DNA of 64,000 bases from Photobacterium proteolyticum (GCF_001939735.1 NZ_MJIL01000043.1:1-64000); one strand, 5' to 3'. Positions 11,882 through 21,664 are shown, numbered from the stretch's first letter. Notes: generated by a model from the letters alone, not told the origin. A program made the numbers and translations.

Positions 11882-13258
11882 ATGAAAATTATCATCCTTG
11901 GCGCAGGTCAGGTCGGTGGCACACTGGCGGAAAACCTGGTCGGCGAGAATAACGACATCACCATCGTCGACAAAGATCCCGAGCGTCTTCGAGAATTGCA
12001 GGACAAATACGATCTGCGAGTAGTACAAGGTTTTGCCAGCCACCCCCGTACCTTACGGGAAGCCGGTGCGCAGGATGCCGACATGCTGGTTTCGGTCACC
12101 AACTCCGACGAAACCAATATGATTGCCTGCCAGATTGCCTTCACCCTGTTTAATACCCCGAACAGGGTCGCACGTATTCGCTCTCCGGAATACCTGAAAG
12201 AAAAAGAGCACCTCTTCCAGTCCGATGCCGTGCCCGTCGATCACCTCATCGCTCCGGAGGAGCTGGTCACCGGCTATATCGAACGCCTGATCGAATACCC
12301 GGGCGCCCTACAGGTCGTCGGCTTTGCCGAAGACAAAGTCGGCCTGGTTGCCGTCAAAGCCTACTATGGCGGTCCGCTGGTAGGTAATGCCCTGTCTGCA
12401 CTGCGCGAACATATGCCGCACGTCGATACCCGTGTTGCCGCGATTTTCCGCCAGGGGCGACCAATCCGCCCACGTGGAACCACCATTATCGAAGCCGATG
12501 ACGAGGTCTTCTTCGTTGCAGCCAGCAACCATATCCGATCGGTAATGAGTGAGCTGCAGCGACTGGAGAAGCCCTACAAACGCCTGATGATCGTCGGCGG
12601 GGGTAACATCGGTGCCGGTCTGGCCCGCCGCCTGGAGCAGACCTACAGCGTCAAGCTGATCGAGCGTAATCCAGAACGGGCAGAAAACTTGTCCGAGATG
12701 CTGGAAAATACCATAGTCTTCTGTGGTGATGCCTCGGATCAGGAGCTGCTGAGCGAAGAGCATATCGAGCAAATCGATGTCTTCATTGCCGTGACCAACG
12801 ACGACGAAGCCAACATTATGTCGGCGATGCTGGCCAAGCGGATGGGGGCCAAGAAAGTCATGGTGCTGATCCAGCGCGGGGCCTATGTCGATCTGGTACA
12901 GGGCGGTACCATCGATATTGCCATCTCGCCGCAGCAGGCAACCATCTCGGCACTCCTTACCCATGTGCGCAAAGCCGATATTGTCAACGTCTCGTCACTA
13001 CGCCGCGGGGCGGCTGAAGCTATCGAGGCCATTGCCCATGGTGACTCGAGCACCTCGAAAGTGGTCGGCAAGGCTATCGGTGATATCAAACTGCCACCGG
13101 GCACGACCATTGGTGCCGTGGTTCGTGGTGACGAAGTTCTGATCGCCCACGACCGAACCGTTATCGAGCAAGATGATCACGTTGTGATGTTCCTGGTCGA
13201 CAAGAAATATATCCCAGACGTAGAGCGCCTGTTCCAACCTAGTCCGTTCTTCCTGTAA
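11882..13258 (+). CDS. trkA: Trk potassium transporter regulatory subunit TrkA
   Basis: Cytosolic NAD(H)-binding gating subunit of the Trk K+ uptake system. The 458-residue protein is a tandem duplication: RCK/TrkA-N at 1-125 ([17 protein letters not shown]) with a TrkA-C near 140-220, then a second TrkA-N near 232 ([17 protein letters not shown]) and a second TrkA-C to the end. Both dinucleotide loops are intact. It is followed after 6 bp by trkH, its membrane partner. Confidence 0.97.
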   Translation: MKIIILGAGQVGGTLAENLVGENNDITIVDKDPERLRELQDKYDLRVVQGFASHPRTLREAGAQDADMLVSVTNSDETNMIACQIAFTLFNTPNRVARIRSPEYLKEKEHLFQSDAVPVDHLIAPEELVTGYIERLIEYPGALQVVGFAEDKVGLVAVKAYYGGPLVGNALSALREHMPHVDTRVAAIFRQGRPIRPRGTTIIEADDEVFFVAASNHIRSVMSELQRLEKPYKRLMIVGGGNIGAGLARRLEQTYSVKLIERNPERAENLSEMLENTIVFCGDASDQELLSEEHIEQIDVFIAVTNDDEANIMSAMLAKRMGAKKVMVLIQRGAYVDLVQGGTIDIAISPQQATISALLTHVRKADIVNVSSLRRGAAEAIEAIAHGDSSTSKVVGKAIGDIKLPPGTTIGAVVRGDEVLIAHDRTVIEQDDHVVMFLVDKKYIPDVERLFQPSPFFL

Positions 13259-13264
13259 AAAATT

Positions 13265-14710
13265 ATGGTCAATTACCGTCCCATTTTATTTGTTATAGGG
13301 CTGGTCTTATCCAAGATCGCCCTATTCATGTATGTCCCCACTCTGGTGGCCTTCTTTACCGGCACCGGTGGTTTCATCGACTTTGCTACTGCCGTCCTGC
13401 TCACCCATTCGGTGGCTTTTCTGTGCCTGACGTTTGGCCGTACGGCTGAGTTCAAACTGGGGGTCAGGGAGATGTTCCTGATCACCACCTTCGTGTGGAC
13501 CATTGCCAGCGCATTCGCCGCACTGCCGTTTGTATTCATCAACCATATCAGTTTTACCGATGCCTATTTCGAGACCATGTCGGGGATCACCACCACCGGC
13601 TCCACCGTACTCAGCGGGCTCGACACTATGGCCCCGAGCATTCTGCTGTGGCGTTCCACCCTGCAGTGGCTCGGCGGGATCGGGTTTATCGTCATGGGTG
13701 TAGCCATCCTGCCGATGCTCAACGTCGGTGGTATGCGGCTGTTCCAGACCGAATCGTCAGACTGGTCGGATAAAAGCTCGCCGCGAACCAAGAGCGTGGC
13801 CAAAAATATCGTCAACGTCTACCTGATCCTGACCGGACTTTGCGTGATCGGCTACCAGCTCACCGGGATGAATACCTTCGATGCCATCAACCACGCGTTT
13901 ACCACCCTGTCGACCGGCGGCTACTCAACGTCTGACGGCTCGATGAACCACTTTTCCAACAGTGCCCACTGGGTCGCGATCGTGTTCATGTTTGCCGGCG
14001 GCCTGCCGTTTTTGCTGTTTGTCCAGGCTCTGCGCAAGAAAGAACCGACGGCCTTGCTGAGCGATGCCCAGGTACGTGGCTTCACCCTGCTGGTGTTCTC
14101 CGCCGGGCTGGCCGTCGCCCTGTGGCTGACCTGGCAGCTCGACTACCGTTTTATCGATGCCTTCAGGGTGTCGCTGTTCAATATTATCTCGGTCGTAACC
14201 ACCACCGGCTTCGGACTGGAAGACTTTACCGCCTGGGGCCCGTTCCCGACGATTATTTTTGCCTTCATCATGCTGGTCGGCGGCTGCTCCGGCTCAACAG
14301 CCGGCGGGGTCAAGATTTTCCGCTTCCAGGTAGCGTTTGCCCTGCTACGCAAGCAGATGATGCAGCTTATCCATCCGTCCGGCGTCTTCATCCAGCGCTA
14401 TAACGGCCGACCGGTCACAGACGGTATCGTCCGCTCTGTGGTGGCCTTCGCCTTAACCTTCATCATTACCATTGTGATTGTTGCCGCACTCCTTGGCATG
14501 ATGGGACTCGATGCCATCACTAGTATTACCGGGGCGGTAACCGCAGTCGCCAATGTCGGACCGGGAATGGGAGAGGTCATTGGCCCGACCGGCAATTTTG
14601 CAACCTTGCCGGATATGGCCAAATGGACCCTGAGCTTTGGCATGTTGATGGGAAGGCTGGAGATCCTGACCGTACTGGTGGTCTTCTTCCCGGCCTTCTG
14701 GCGTAACTAA
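13265..14710 (+). CDS. trkH: Trk potassium uptake system membrane subunit TrkH
   Basis: A 481-residue inner-membrane K+ channel protein made of four M1-P-M2 repeats. Selectivity-filter-like turns are visible as TTTGSTVL, STGGYST, TTTGFG and VANVGPGMG. Many hydrophobic segments span the length. It lies 6 bp downstream of trkA, so K+ channel and gate are co-expressed. A terminator follows. Confidence 0.96.
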   Translation: MVNYRPILFVIGLVLSKIALFMYVPTLVAFFTGTGGFIDFATAVLLTHSVAFLCLTFGRTAEFKLGVREMFLITTFVWTIASAFAALPFVFINHISFTDAYFETMSGITTTGSTVLSGLDTMAPSILLWRSTLQWLGGIGFIVMGVAILPMLNVGGMRLFQTESSDWSDKSSPRTKSVAKNIVNVYLILTGLCVIGYQLTGMNTFDAINHAFTTLSTGGYSTSDGSMNHFSNSAHWVAIVFMFAGGLPFLLFVQALRKKEPTALLSDAQVRGFTLLVFSAGLAVALWLTWQLDYRFIDAFRVSLFNIISVVTTTGFGLEDFTAWGPFPTIIFAFIMLVGGCSGSTAGGVKIFRFQVAFALLRKQMMQLIHPSGVFIQRYNGRPVTDGIVRSVVAFALTFIITIVIVAALLGMMGLDAITSITGAVTAVANVGPGMGEVIGPTGNFATLPDMAKWTLSFGMLMGRLEILTVLVVFFPAFWRN

Positions 14711-14742
14711 TTACCCGCAGAGACCAATTACCTGCAGAAACC

Positions 14743-14769
14743 AAAAGAGAGCCTAAGGCTCTCTTTTTT
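14743..14769. terminator. Convergent terminator between trkH and trhA
   Basis: A stem AGAGAGCC/GGCTCTCT with a TAA loop has A's on the left and TTTTTT on the right, serving trkH (+) and plausibly the opposing gene (-). Confidence 0.85.
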
Positions 14770-14787
14770 CTATCGGCTGTATGCGCC

Positions 14788-15447
14788 CTAGACTGGTGTC
14801 ACATAATAATAGACGGCCAAAAAGTGGCACACCGTTCCGCCCAGCACAAACAGATGCCAAATCGCATGGTTATAAGGCAGACGATCATTGACGTAAAAGA
14901 TAACCCCCAGCGAATAAATCACCCCGCCGAGCCCCAGCAGCACCAACCCGCCTGTCGATAGCGACAGCGCCAGCGGGTAAACCGCCACCAGCGCCAGCCA
15001 TCCCATCACCAGGTAGGTTGCCAGCGACAAACGCTTGAACCGATAGACAAAGGCTATCTTCAGCACAATACCAGCCAATGCTATGGTCCAGATCACGGCC
15101 ATCAGGCCAATAGCCAGCGGTGTGCGCAGCGAGATCAGCAGGAAAGGGGTATAGGTACCGGCGATCAGCAAATAAATCGCGCAGTGATCAAAAGTTTTGA
15201 GCGCGCGCTTGGCCCGCTCAAACGGAATGGCGTGATACAGCGTCGATGCCAGATAGAGCAAAATCATACTGCCGCCATAGATGCTCAGGCTGGTAATGCT
15301 CAGCGCATCCGCATTGGCCTCAATGGCCTGGTTGAGCAACAATACCAGGCCCACGATGCCGAAAATCATGCCCAAGCCATGGCTCACGCTGTTTGCCACT
15401 TCTTCTGCCACAGAATATCCGGGGTCTGACGCCATACTCTTAGCCAT
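14788..15447 (-). CDS. trhA: TrhA / hemolysin III family (PAQR) membrane protein
   Basis: A 219-residue protein with seven predicted membrane helices. It shows the PAQR histidine pattern expected to bind zinc: VSHGLG near residue 23, STLYHAIPF near residue 68-76, [17 protein letters not shown] near residue 86-102 and a C-terminal H-x3-H type motif ([16 protein letters not shown]). E. coli YqfA (TrhA) is implicated in membrane energetics; true haemolytic activity is not implied. It is convergent with trkH across a shared terminator. Confidence 0.85.
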   Translation of the reverse strand: MAKSMASDPGYSVAEEVANSVSHGLGMIFGIVGLVLLLNQAIEANADALSITSLSIYGGSMILLYLASTLYHAIPFERAKRALKTFDHCAIYLLIAGTYTPFLLISLRTPLAIGLMAVIWTIALAGIVLKIAFVYRFKRLSLATYLVMGWLALVAVYPLALSLSTGGLVLLGLGGVIYSLGVIFYVNDRLPYNHAIWHLFVLGGTVCHFLAVYYYVTPV

Positions 15448-15580
15448 CCGCAGTTGTCCTTACTAGAGTTAAAACTCAATAGATAGCTAGTATGGCACAG
15501 TTTAGCTTACAGGTGTAAGCTGAAATTTCAATTCAGCCTCGGTTCGACGCAAGCCGCATGGATTAGCCCCAGCGTTCTTG

Positions 15581-16369
15581 TCAGGTCGCCTGATCAAGAT
15601 AGTCGAGTATCATCTCTCCCGCCTGTTGCGGACAGGTCGTGGCCGGCACATGGCATTGCCGCTTGAGCTCGCCACGACCGAGGAAACCAGATAGCATGCC
15701 GGACAAACCATTCAGTCGCCGGTCGACCTCGAACCATAGCTGCAGGCCGTCGCTGTCGCGGTAGGCAACGACTTCCAATTCTCGCCAGCGGCCATGAAAC
15801 GGGCCGGACACCGGCACAAACTCAAACTCCTGGACAAAAGGCAGCTCAAACCCGTCAGCCGCCTCGCACTCGACCTGCCGGATCCGCAGGCCGGCTTGCT
15901 CCAGCGCGGTAAACACGCCATCCATCAAAGGATCCGGGCGCACCGTCAAGATATCTTTATCCTTGGGATCGAATGCCAGCGGAATATCCAGATGGGTTTC
16001 CAGCCAGACCTTGGCATCTCCGATGGTGATAGGCGTATTAAACGGCAGTGCCAGTTCGGCGTCGAACAGGCGTTCCTCACCGACTTCAATGGTAAACGCC
16101 TCAGGCAAAGACCAGGTGGCCAGCGTGCAGGTCTGGCTGACTTTCTCGGTGCGGTGCTGGCTGTCACCCCGGCTTGATGCCACTTCTTCTTCATAGCGGC
16201 AGCACAGGAACAAATGGATATTACTGACCGCCTGCGCAGTCTCTCCGCCATGAACATGGATAGACACAGGCAGGGCTTCTCCGGGGATCAACACGTCACG
16301 CTGCAAAACAGTATCAACTTTCGCCGCCCCAATCCCAAGGCTGGCGAGACTTTTCCGAAACAAAGACAT
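15581..16369 (-). CDS. Spo0M-like arrestin-fold protein
   Basis: A 262-residue protein of the SpoOM (sporulation-control) family, recognised from the N-terminal MSLFRKSLASLGIGAAKVDT followed by the D-V-L-I-PGE segment of an arrestin-like beta-sandwich. In Bacillus subtilis Spo0M affects sporulation; in non-sporulating gammaproteobacteria the function is unknown. No signal peptide or membrane segment is seen. It stands alone, between trhA and the GntR regulator. Confidence 0.8.
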   Translation of the reverse strand: MSLFRKSLASLGIGAAKVDTVLQRDVLIPGEALPVSIHVHGGETAQAVSNIHLFLCCRYEEEVASSRGDSQHRTEKVSQTCTLATWSLPEAFTIEVGEERLFDAELALPFNTPITIGDAKVWLETHLDIPLAFDPKDKDILTVRPDPLMDGVFTALEQAGLRIRQVECEAADGFELPFVQEFEFVPVSGPFHGRWRELEVVAYRDSDGLQLWFEVDRRLNGLSGMLSGFLGRGELKRQCHVPATTCPQQAGEMILDYLDQAT

Positions 16370-16462
16370 AACGACTCCTCACTCCTGTAGCAAGCTATGA
16401 AACAGGTTTATAGTGCAGCGAATAGCATTATGCTGCAAGGAGTAACCGGAGATAAAACCAGG

Positions 16463-16490
16463 AACAAAAAGCGGAGCCTGGGCTCCGCTT
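16463..16490 (-). terminator. Terminator of the GntR regulator gene
   Basis: On the minus strand an 8-bp perfect stem GCGGAGCC/GGCTCCGC is followed by TTTTTGTT. It lies just past the regulator's stop codon. Confidence 0.85.
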
Positions 16491-16516
16491 CAAAAAGTCA
16501 CTCGGTTTATTTCAGC

Positions 16517-17194
16517 TTATTTCAGCAATTCGATCGTTGCCTGACGGGCAGCCTCAGGATCCCGGGCCATAATGCCGTCCACTATCCGTTGATGAATGTC
16601 CAGTTTAAGCACCCGATCACGGGTGATGATTCTGAAGTAGCTTTCAAATACCGCCTTGAAGAGGTTACCGAACGGGCTGATAAAATGATTGCCCGAAGCA
16701 AAGTAAATCAGCTGATGATAGCGGGTATCGACTTCAATCCATTTTTCCTGATCAAACGTCTCGCCCAGTTTATACATCTCATCCATTAGCGACTGCAGTT
16801 CTTCACGATCCTCGTCGCTGGCATGAACGGCCGTCAGTGCCGCAGCCTCCGGCTCCAGGGTCATTCGAACCTGCTGGAATTCATTCACCAGTTCCGTATG
16901 ATGATCGAAGCTCAGCCAGGCCAGCAAATCCTGATCCAGATAGTTCCAGTTGCGTTTCGGCAGCACCCGGGTACCGATCCGGGGGCGGGGAAGTACCATC
17001 CCCTTGGCCGCCAGCATTTTGATCGCTTCGCGAACCGCTGTCCGGCTCACGCCATACATTTCGCCCAATTCCACTTCTCCTGGCAAAATATCACCAGGAA
17101 CCGTTTCTCCACGTAAAATCCGCTGGCCAATCGACTCTGCCAGTTTATAAGATAAATTACGGTTGGTGACCAACCGCTGCTGTTCCCGTTCCAT
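16517..17194 (-). CDS. GntR/FadR-family (FCD) transcriptional regulator
   Basis: A 225-residue DNA-binding regulator. The GntR winged helix spans about 10-78 (ESIGQRILRGETVPGD to VSRTAVREAIKMLAAKGMV). The NWNYLDQDLLAW linker resembles that of DgoR-type sugar-acid regulators. An FCD effector domain follows (about 90-220), with the D-x3-R-x-HQLI motif that places a metal-binding histidine. No catabolic or transport gene is adjacent, so target and ligand are unknown. Confidence 0.88.
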   Translation of the reverse strand: MEREQQRLVTNRNLSYKLAESIGQRILRGETVPGDILPGEVELGEMYGVSRTAVREAIKMLAAKGMVLPRPRIGTRVLPKRNWNYLDQDLLAWLSFDHHTELVNEFQQVRMTLEPEAAALTAVHASDEDREELQSLMDEMYKLGETFDQEKWIEVDTRYHQLIYFASGNHFISPFGNLFKAVFESYFRIITRDRVLKLDIHQRIVDGIMARDPEAARQATIELLK

Positions 17195-17866
17195 TCAGTC
17201 CCTCCCGGGCTATTTTTTATAATAGTTGCCAGCTACGCGCATTAGACCACAAAGCTCCTGCCGAGAAACAGCTTATCTTCACAGATGCCGATTCAACTAA
17301 CATTTTATTGCTTTAGACCCGCCGAATGCGGCCTGAAGCGCAATTTTTATTGGTTACTTTTCGCTCGACATCACAATAGGTTACTGCTATCCTCCCGGCG
17401 AAAAATATTCAACCAGACCAATATTTCCGCACAGGATCGGTTTTGCCAGCAAGAATAACTGCGGAGATATTTCGATTAATTTGGCCACGGATGCGCCTGA
17501 CAATAGGTGAACCATGCGTCCAGCATCTCCCGTCAGGTATGTAAGTACCCATCGTAGTCCCTCTCGTTTGCGTGCAACCTCCCATGCGCCGACATTCAAG
17601 GCCAGGAAAGCGCCACAGCATGTCGCCGAGGTCCATACAATAACGACTGCAGAGCCCGTCATTGCCCAGCAATGTGCTGATAACGAGCAGGCAGCATAGA
17701 CTCACTGCGTTCAATAGCAAAGACAGCCCTCTGCGGCTGTCTTTTCTTTTGGTGCCGGTGTTGCATCCCGTTTGTATCGTTGCCGGGTTTGGGGTAATTT
17801 ACCCACAATAAAATTATGATTATAGAATCAAAATAGATTCACTCGGCCTAACTTGTGGAGAAAGAA
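17195..17866. other. 672-bp gap with no recognisable gene, ending in a terminator
   Basis: No open frame here resembles a known protein; the longest are about 60-100 codons and overlap each other on both strands. A possible plus-strand promoter has TCGACA at 17365-17370 and TATCCT at 17388-17393 with a 17-bp spacer. A strong plus-strand terminator lies at 17719-17750. Together they would define a transcript of roughly 350 nt, either a non-coding RNA or a small gene I do not recognise. This is inference from signals only. Confidence 0.35.
17719..17750 (+). terminator. Orphan intrinsic terminator
   Basis: Stem AGACAGCC/GGCTGTCT with loop CTCTGC, followed by TTTTCTTTT. No recognised plus-strand gene ends upstream of it. 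Confidence 0.8.
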
Positions 17867-18133
17867 ATGAAAACCCATCGCGTCAACGAACTGATTGAAC
17901 TATTGCATCCTGAATGGCAGAAAGAACCGGATCTCAACCTGGTCGAGTTTCTGCTCAAGCTGGCTGAGGAAGCAAAATATGAGGGCAAGCTGGAAGCACT
18001 TACCGATGATGTGCTGATTTACCACCTGAAAATGCGCAACAGTGACAAGGAGGAAATGATCCCGGGCATCGCCAAAGACTGTGAAGACGACTTTAAAACC
18101 GCCATCCTGCGCGCACGCGGCATCATCAAGTAA
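17867..18133 (+). CDS. yihD: YihD family protein (DUF1040)
   Basis: An 88-residue protein very similar to E. coli YihD (shared blocks include [22 protein letters not shown] and [13 protein letters not shown]). The function is unknown; no membrane or export signal is seen. The ATG at 17867 is chosen because a TGTGGAG Shine-Dalgarno lies just upstream; the in-frame GTG at 17855 would sit inside that site. In E. coli yihD also neighbours srkA and dsbA, as here. Confidence 0.93.
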   Translation: MKTHRVNELIELLHPEWQKEPDLNLVEFLLKLAEEAKYEGKLEALTDDVLIYHLKMRNSDKEEMIPGIAKDCEDDFKTAILRARGIIK

Positions 18134-18255
18134 CCGCGACGGTTAACCCCAACCTTTCCCGATGGCCGAGCCTGATGCTCCAGCGTTCGGCTATCAGAGT
18201 CCTTCTGTTATACCCCGCCAGCACCCTATCTGTATCTGTTTCTCAAACTATGACC

Positions 18256-18273
18256 TTGTTAGAGTTATAACAA
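18256..18273. promoter_or_regulatory. Inverted repeat upstream of ccoG
   Basis: TTGTTA-gagtta-TAACAA, a perfect 6-6-6 palindrome, sits about 130 bp before the ccoG ATG, near an AT-rich stretch able to hold a promoter. It may be an operator; the protein that binds it is unknown. Confidence 0.35.
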
Positions 18274-18400
18274 AATCGTCTGTAATATAATCAGCTGATA
18301 ACATCTGTTCGCTAATTACAACATTATCGGTCAGGCAATGTACCTGCCGACGCCCCTAGCTATATTTAAAAATATGGGGTAACCCAAGGAAAGTAATGTC

Positions 18401-19831
18401 ATGAGCCATGAGAAAATCAAAATAAAGGATGTCACACCGCAACAATTCAACCCCAAAACCCACAAAGGCAACTCCGATCGCTTCAATCCTAGTAATCGAA
18501 TCTATGTCCGTGCCGTCAAGGGGATCTATCAGAAGCTACGCCAGAAAATGGGCTGGCTGCTAATGATCCTGTTTATGGGGCTACCCTGGATCCCCTATGG
18601 CGATCGCCAGGCTATCTTGCTGGATATCGGCCAGCAGCAGTTTAACTTCTTCGGCACGACTCTGTGGCCACAGGATCTCACCCTGCTGGCAACCCTGTTT
18701 ATGATCGCGGCCTTTGCCCTGTTTTTTGTTACCACCTTTTTGGGCCGGGTCTGGTGTGGTTATTTCTGTCCGCAAACCGTCTGGACCTTTATCTACATCT
18801 GGTTCGAGGAGAAGCTTGAAGGGCCGGCTAACAAAAGGCGCAAACAAGACAGCATGAAGCCGACCGGTAAGCTGCTGGGCAGAAAAGTCCTCAAGCATGC
18901 CGCCTGGCTGGCGGTCGCCCTTGCCACCGGCCTGACGTTTGTCGGCTACTTTTTTCCGGTCAAGACACTGGTCATTGACTTCTTTACCTTCAATGCCAGC
19001 TTCTGGGCAGGTTTCTGGGTATTGTTTTTTACTGCCTGCACCTATGCCAATGCCGGCTGGATGCGCTCGATTGTCTGCATCCACATGTGTCCGTACGCCC
19101 GCTTCCAGTCGGCGATGTTCGACAAGGACACCTATATTGTCGGCTATGACACCGAGCGCGGCGAAGCCCGTGGCCCTCGCTCACGCAAGAAAGATCCCAA
19201 GGAGCTGGGACTCGGTGACTGTATCGACTGTAACCTGTGTGTCCAGGTATGCCCGACCGGTATTGATATCCGTGACGGGCTGCAATACGAGTGCATCAAC
19301 TGCGGTGCCTGTGTGGATGCCTGTGATGAAACCATGGACCGCATGGGTTATGAGAAGCGCCTGATCAGCTATACCACCGAGCACAAGCTTGAGGGGCACA
19401 CAACCCATGTTATGCGACCGAAACTCATCGGCTACGGCGCGGTGATGATCGCCATGGTCGGGTTGTTCTTCTTCCTGCTGGCCTCGGTACAGCCAATGGG
19501 ACTGGACGTGATCCGCGATCGCAACCAGCTGTTCAGAGTCAACACCGAAGGATTGGTTGAAAACACCTATACCCTGAAGATCCTCAACAAAACCCAGCAG
19601 CAGGCCGTCTACACTCTGAGCGTCAAGGGCATTGAAGAGATTGAATGGTACGGTCAGCAGCAGGTCACTGTCGAAGCCGGTGAAGTCTTCACCCTGCCGG
19701 TCAGCCTGGGGGTTGACCCCTACCTGTTGCAGTCGCCGATTGCCGATATCACCTTTATCATGGAGCGGGGAGAGGGTGAGGATAAAATAGAACTTCAGAC
19801 CGAAAGCCGCTTTATCGGAGAGTTACGCTAA
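18401..19831 (+). CDS. ccoG: Cytochrome c oxidase accessory protein CcoG (FixG/RdxA)
   Basis: Inner-membrane iron-sulfur protein involved in copper delivery and assembly of cbb3-type cytochrome oxidase. The 476-residue protein has several membrane helices (LLMILFMGLPWIPY, LATLFMIAAFALFFV and others). It also carries a GRVWCGYFCPQTVW motif, two [4Fe-4S] ferredoxin clusters (CIDCNLCVQVCPTG and CINCGACVDACDE) and a C-terminal Ig-like FixG domain (about 370-476). The ccoNOPQ structural genes are not in the window. A terminator follows. Confidence 0.95.
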   Translation: MSHEKIKIKDVTPQQFNPKTHKGNSDRFNPSNRIYVRAVKGIYQKLRQKMGWLLMILFMGLPWIPYGDRQAILLDIGQQQFNFFGTTLWPQDLTLLATLFMIAAFALFFVTTFLGRVWCGYFCPQTVWTFIYIWFEEKLEGPANKRRKQDSMKPTGKLLGRKVLKHAAWLAVALATGLTFVGYFFPVKTLVIDFFTFNASFWAGFWVLFFTACTYANAGWMRSIVCIHMCPYARFQSAMFDKDTYIVGYDTERGEARGPRSRKKDPKELGLGDCIDCNLCVQVCPTGIDIRDGLQYECINCGACVDACDETMDRMGYEKRLISYTTEHKLEGHTTHVMRPKLIGYGAVMIAMVGLFFFLLASVQPMGLDVIRDRNQLFRVNTEGLVENTYTLKILNKTQQQAVYTLSVKGIEEIEWYGQQQVTVEAGEVFTLPVSLGVDPYLLQSPIADITFIMERGEGEDKIELQTESRFIGELR

Positions 19832-19863
19832 CCTCTAGCAAAGTAAAGCAAAGTTATGTAAAG

Positions 19864-19890
19864 AAGGGCCGCTGACGGCCCTTTTTTATT
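19864..19890 (+). terminator. Terminator after ccoG
   Basis: Stem AAGGGCC/GGCCCTT with a GCTGAC loop, followed by TTTTATT. Confidence 0.85.
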
Positions 19891-19898
19891 ATGATGCT

Positions 19899-19949
19899 AT
19901 CCCCAAGTAATTCTCGCCGGAGCGAGCATCTTGAAGTCGCTTGGGTATA
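19899..19949. repeat. Imperfect palindromic intergenic element of Vibrionaceae type
   Basis: The left end reads ATCCCCAAGTAATTC and the right end, on the other strand, reads ATACCCAAGCGACTTC, with GATGC and CTCGC near the middle. I recall intergenic elements ending in CTTGGGTATA as common in Vibrio and Photobacterium genomes. Only one copy occurs in this window, so repetition has to be confirmed genome-wide. Confidence 0.5.
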
Positions 19950-19987
19950 TACTGACAGGCTCTGATACTGGCTGCGGAATTTTTCAT

Positions 19988-20977
19988 ATGACACAACAAG
20001 ATGGTTTTAGCTTTTCTGATTTGACCCCCGAGCTGCTGCTCGATGCACTCGACAGCATCGGAGTCCGTGCCGAGTCAGGCCTGCTTCCCCTTAACAGCTA
20101 TGAAAACCGGGTCTACCAGTTCAGTGCCGAAGACGGTGCCCGCTACGTCGCCAAGTTCTACCGTCCGCAGCGCTGGAGCAATGAGCAAATCCAGGAGGAG
20201 CATGACTTTACCCATGAACTGCTCGAGCAGGAGATACCGGTTGCTGCGCCAATCGCCTTTGAAGGCCGTACCCTGCAGCATTTCGGTGAGCACCGCCTGG
20301 CGCTCTTTCCCAGTATGGGCGGACGCCAGTTCGAGGTCGATAACTTTGACCAGCTGGAATGGGTCGGGCGCTACCTCGGCCGCATTCACCAGGTAGGCCG
20401 GCGACAGCCTTTTGCACACCGTCCGACCATCGGATTGGATGAATACCTTCACCAGCCACGACAGCTTCTAGAGCAAGCCGATTTCATCCCCGACCACCTG
20501 AAGACAGTTTTCTTTGCCGATCTCGACCTGCTTATTCGAGAGCTGGAGCAGCACTGGCACACCGACTGGCAGTCACTGCGCCTGCACGGCGACTGCCACC
20601 CCGGCAATATTCTCTGGCGTGACGGCCCGTTATTTGTCGACCTGGACGACGCCCGCAACGGCCCTGCCATACAGGATCTCTGGATGATGCTCAACGGCGA
20701 GCGCCATGACCAGCTCGCCCAGCTCGATACTATACTGGAGGCGTACAGCGAGTTTGCGGACTTCAATCAGAAAGAATTGCAACTAATTGAGCCTTTGCGC
20801 GGTCTTAGAATGGTGCACTATATGGCTTGGCTCGCCAAACGCTGGCAGGATCCGGCCTTCCCCCGCGCCTTCCCCTGGTTTGCCGATAACAAATACTGGG
20901 AAGGACAGGTGTTAGCGTTCAAAGAACAGCTCGCCGCTTTAAACGAACCTCCATTGCAGCTGATGCCGCAGTGGTAA
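19988..20977 (+). CDS. srkA: Stress response kinase A (YihE/RdoA)
   Basis: Aminoglycoside-phosphotransferase-fold Ser/Thr kinase, known in E. coli to counter stress-induced death. The 329-residue protein shows the catalytic loop LHGDCHPGNILW (about 199-210) and the metal-binding LFVDLDDA (about 214-221). The ATG at 19988 matches family N-termini (MTQQDGFSFSDLTPELLLDAL). A longer reading from 19931 would run into the upstream palindromic element and adds unrelated residues. dsbA follows, as in E. coli. Confidence 0.93.
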   Translation: MTQQDGFSFSDLTPELLLDALDSIGVRAESGLLPLNSYENRVYQFSAEDGARYVAKFYRPQRWSNEQIQEEHDFTHELLEQEIPVAAPIAFEGRTLQHFGEHRLALFPSMGGRQFEVDNFDQLEWVGRYLGRIHQVGRRQPFAHRPTIGLDEYLHQPRQLLEQADFIPDHLKTVFFADLDLLIRELEQHWHTDWQSLRLHGDCHPGNILWRDGPLFVDLDDARNGPAIQDLWMMLNGERHDQLAQLDTILEAYSEFADFNQKELQLIEPLRGLRMVHYMAWLAKRWQDPAFPRAFPWFADNKYWEGQVLAFKEQLAALNEPPLQLMPQW

Positions 20978-21046
20978 GAAAACGAAAACACAAATGGAAC
21001 AATAACCTTGGTTATTTCAGTCCTTTTTAAGGGAGTACCTCGCAAC

Positions 21047-21649
21047 ATGTTTAAGAAACTACTCGCGCTGGCAAGCGTCGCTTTACTGTCTTTCTCTGTT
21101 CAGGCAGCTAAATTCACAGAAGGTGATTACTACAAAGTGCTGGATCTGCCGCAGTCCACCAGCCCGGTTGTCACTGAGTATTTCTCATTTTTCTGTCCGC
21201 ACTGTAATAGCTTTGAGCCAATGATCCAGCAGCTGAAGAAAACCCTGCCGGACAATGCCAAGCTGCAGAAAAACCATGTCTCTTTCATGGGTGGTTCTAT
21301 GGGGCCATCAATGAGCAAGGCCTATGCCACTTCCGTGGTCCTTAATGTCGAGGACAAAATGGTGCCGGTCCTGTTCAACCGTGTCCATGGTATGCAAAAA
21401 CCACCTCGCAATGACCAAGAGCTACGCCAGATCTTCATCGACGAGGGGATCAGTGCCGATGACTTCGATGGTGCCTTCAACAGCTTTGCCGTTAACTCTA
21501 TGGTTAACCGTGCCAACAAAGCCTTCCAGGACAGCGGCCTGACCGGTGTACCAGCCGTTATCGTCAACAACAAGTACCTGGTACAGACCGGCAAAATCAA
21601 ATCGGCCGATGAGTACTTCGAGCTGGTTAACTTCCTATTGAAAAAATAA
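21047..21649 (+). CDS. dsbA: Periplasmic thiol:disulfide oxidoreductase DsbA
   Basis: Introduces disulfides into exported proteins; re-oxidised by DsbB. The 200-residue precursor has a signal peptide (residues 1-20, ending SVQA). The thioredoxin-fold active site FFCPHCNSF places C50 and C53 with the DsbA-typical Pro-His dipeptide. The cis-proline loop is [10 protein letters not shown] near residue 164-173. The start at 21047 is preceded by AAGGGAG. The homologue in Vibrio cholerae is TcpG. It lies about 70 bp after srkA and probably shares its transcript. Confidence 0.97.
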   Translation: MFKKLLALASVALLSFSVQAAKFTEGDYYKVLDLPQSTSPVVTEYFSFFCPHCNSFEPMIQQLKKTLPDNAKLQKNHVSFMGGSMGPSMSKAYATSVVLNVEDKMVPVLFNRVHGMQKPPRNDQELRQIFIDEGISADDFDGAFNSFAVNSMVNRANKAFQDSGLTGVPAVIVNNKYLVQTGKIKSADEYFELVNFLLKK

Positions 21650-21664
21650 CCCGTTACACTTGAA

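Noticed and set aside
12470..12485. CACGTGGAAC half of a parS site in trkA
   Set aside because: The left arm does not match; only one half is present.
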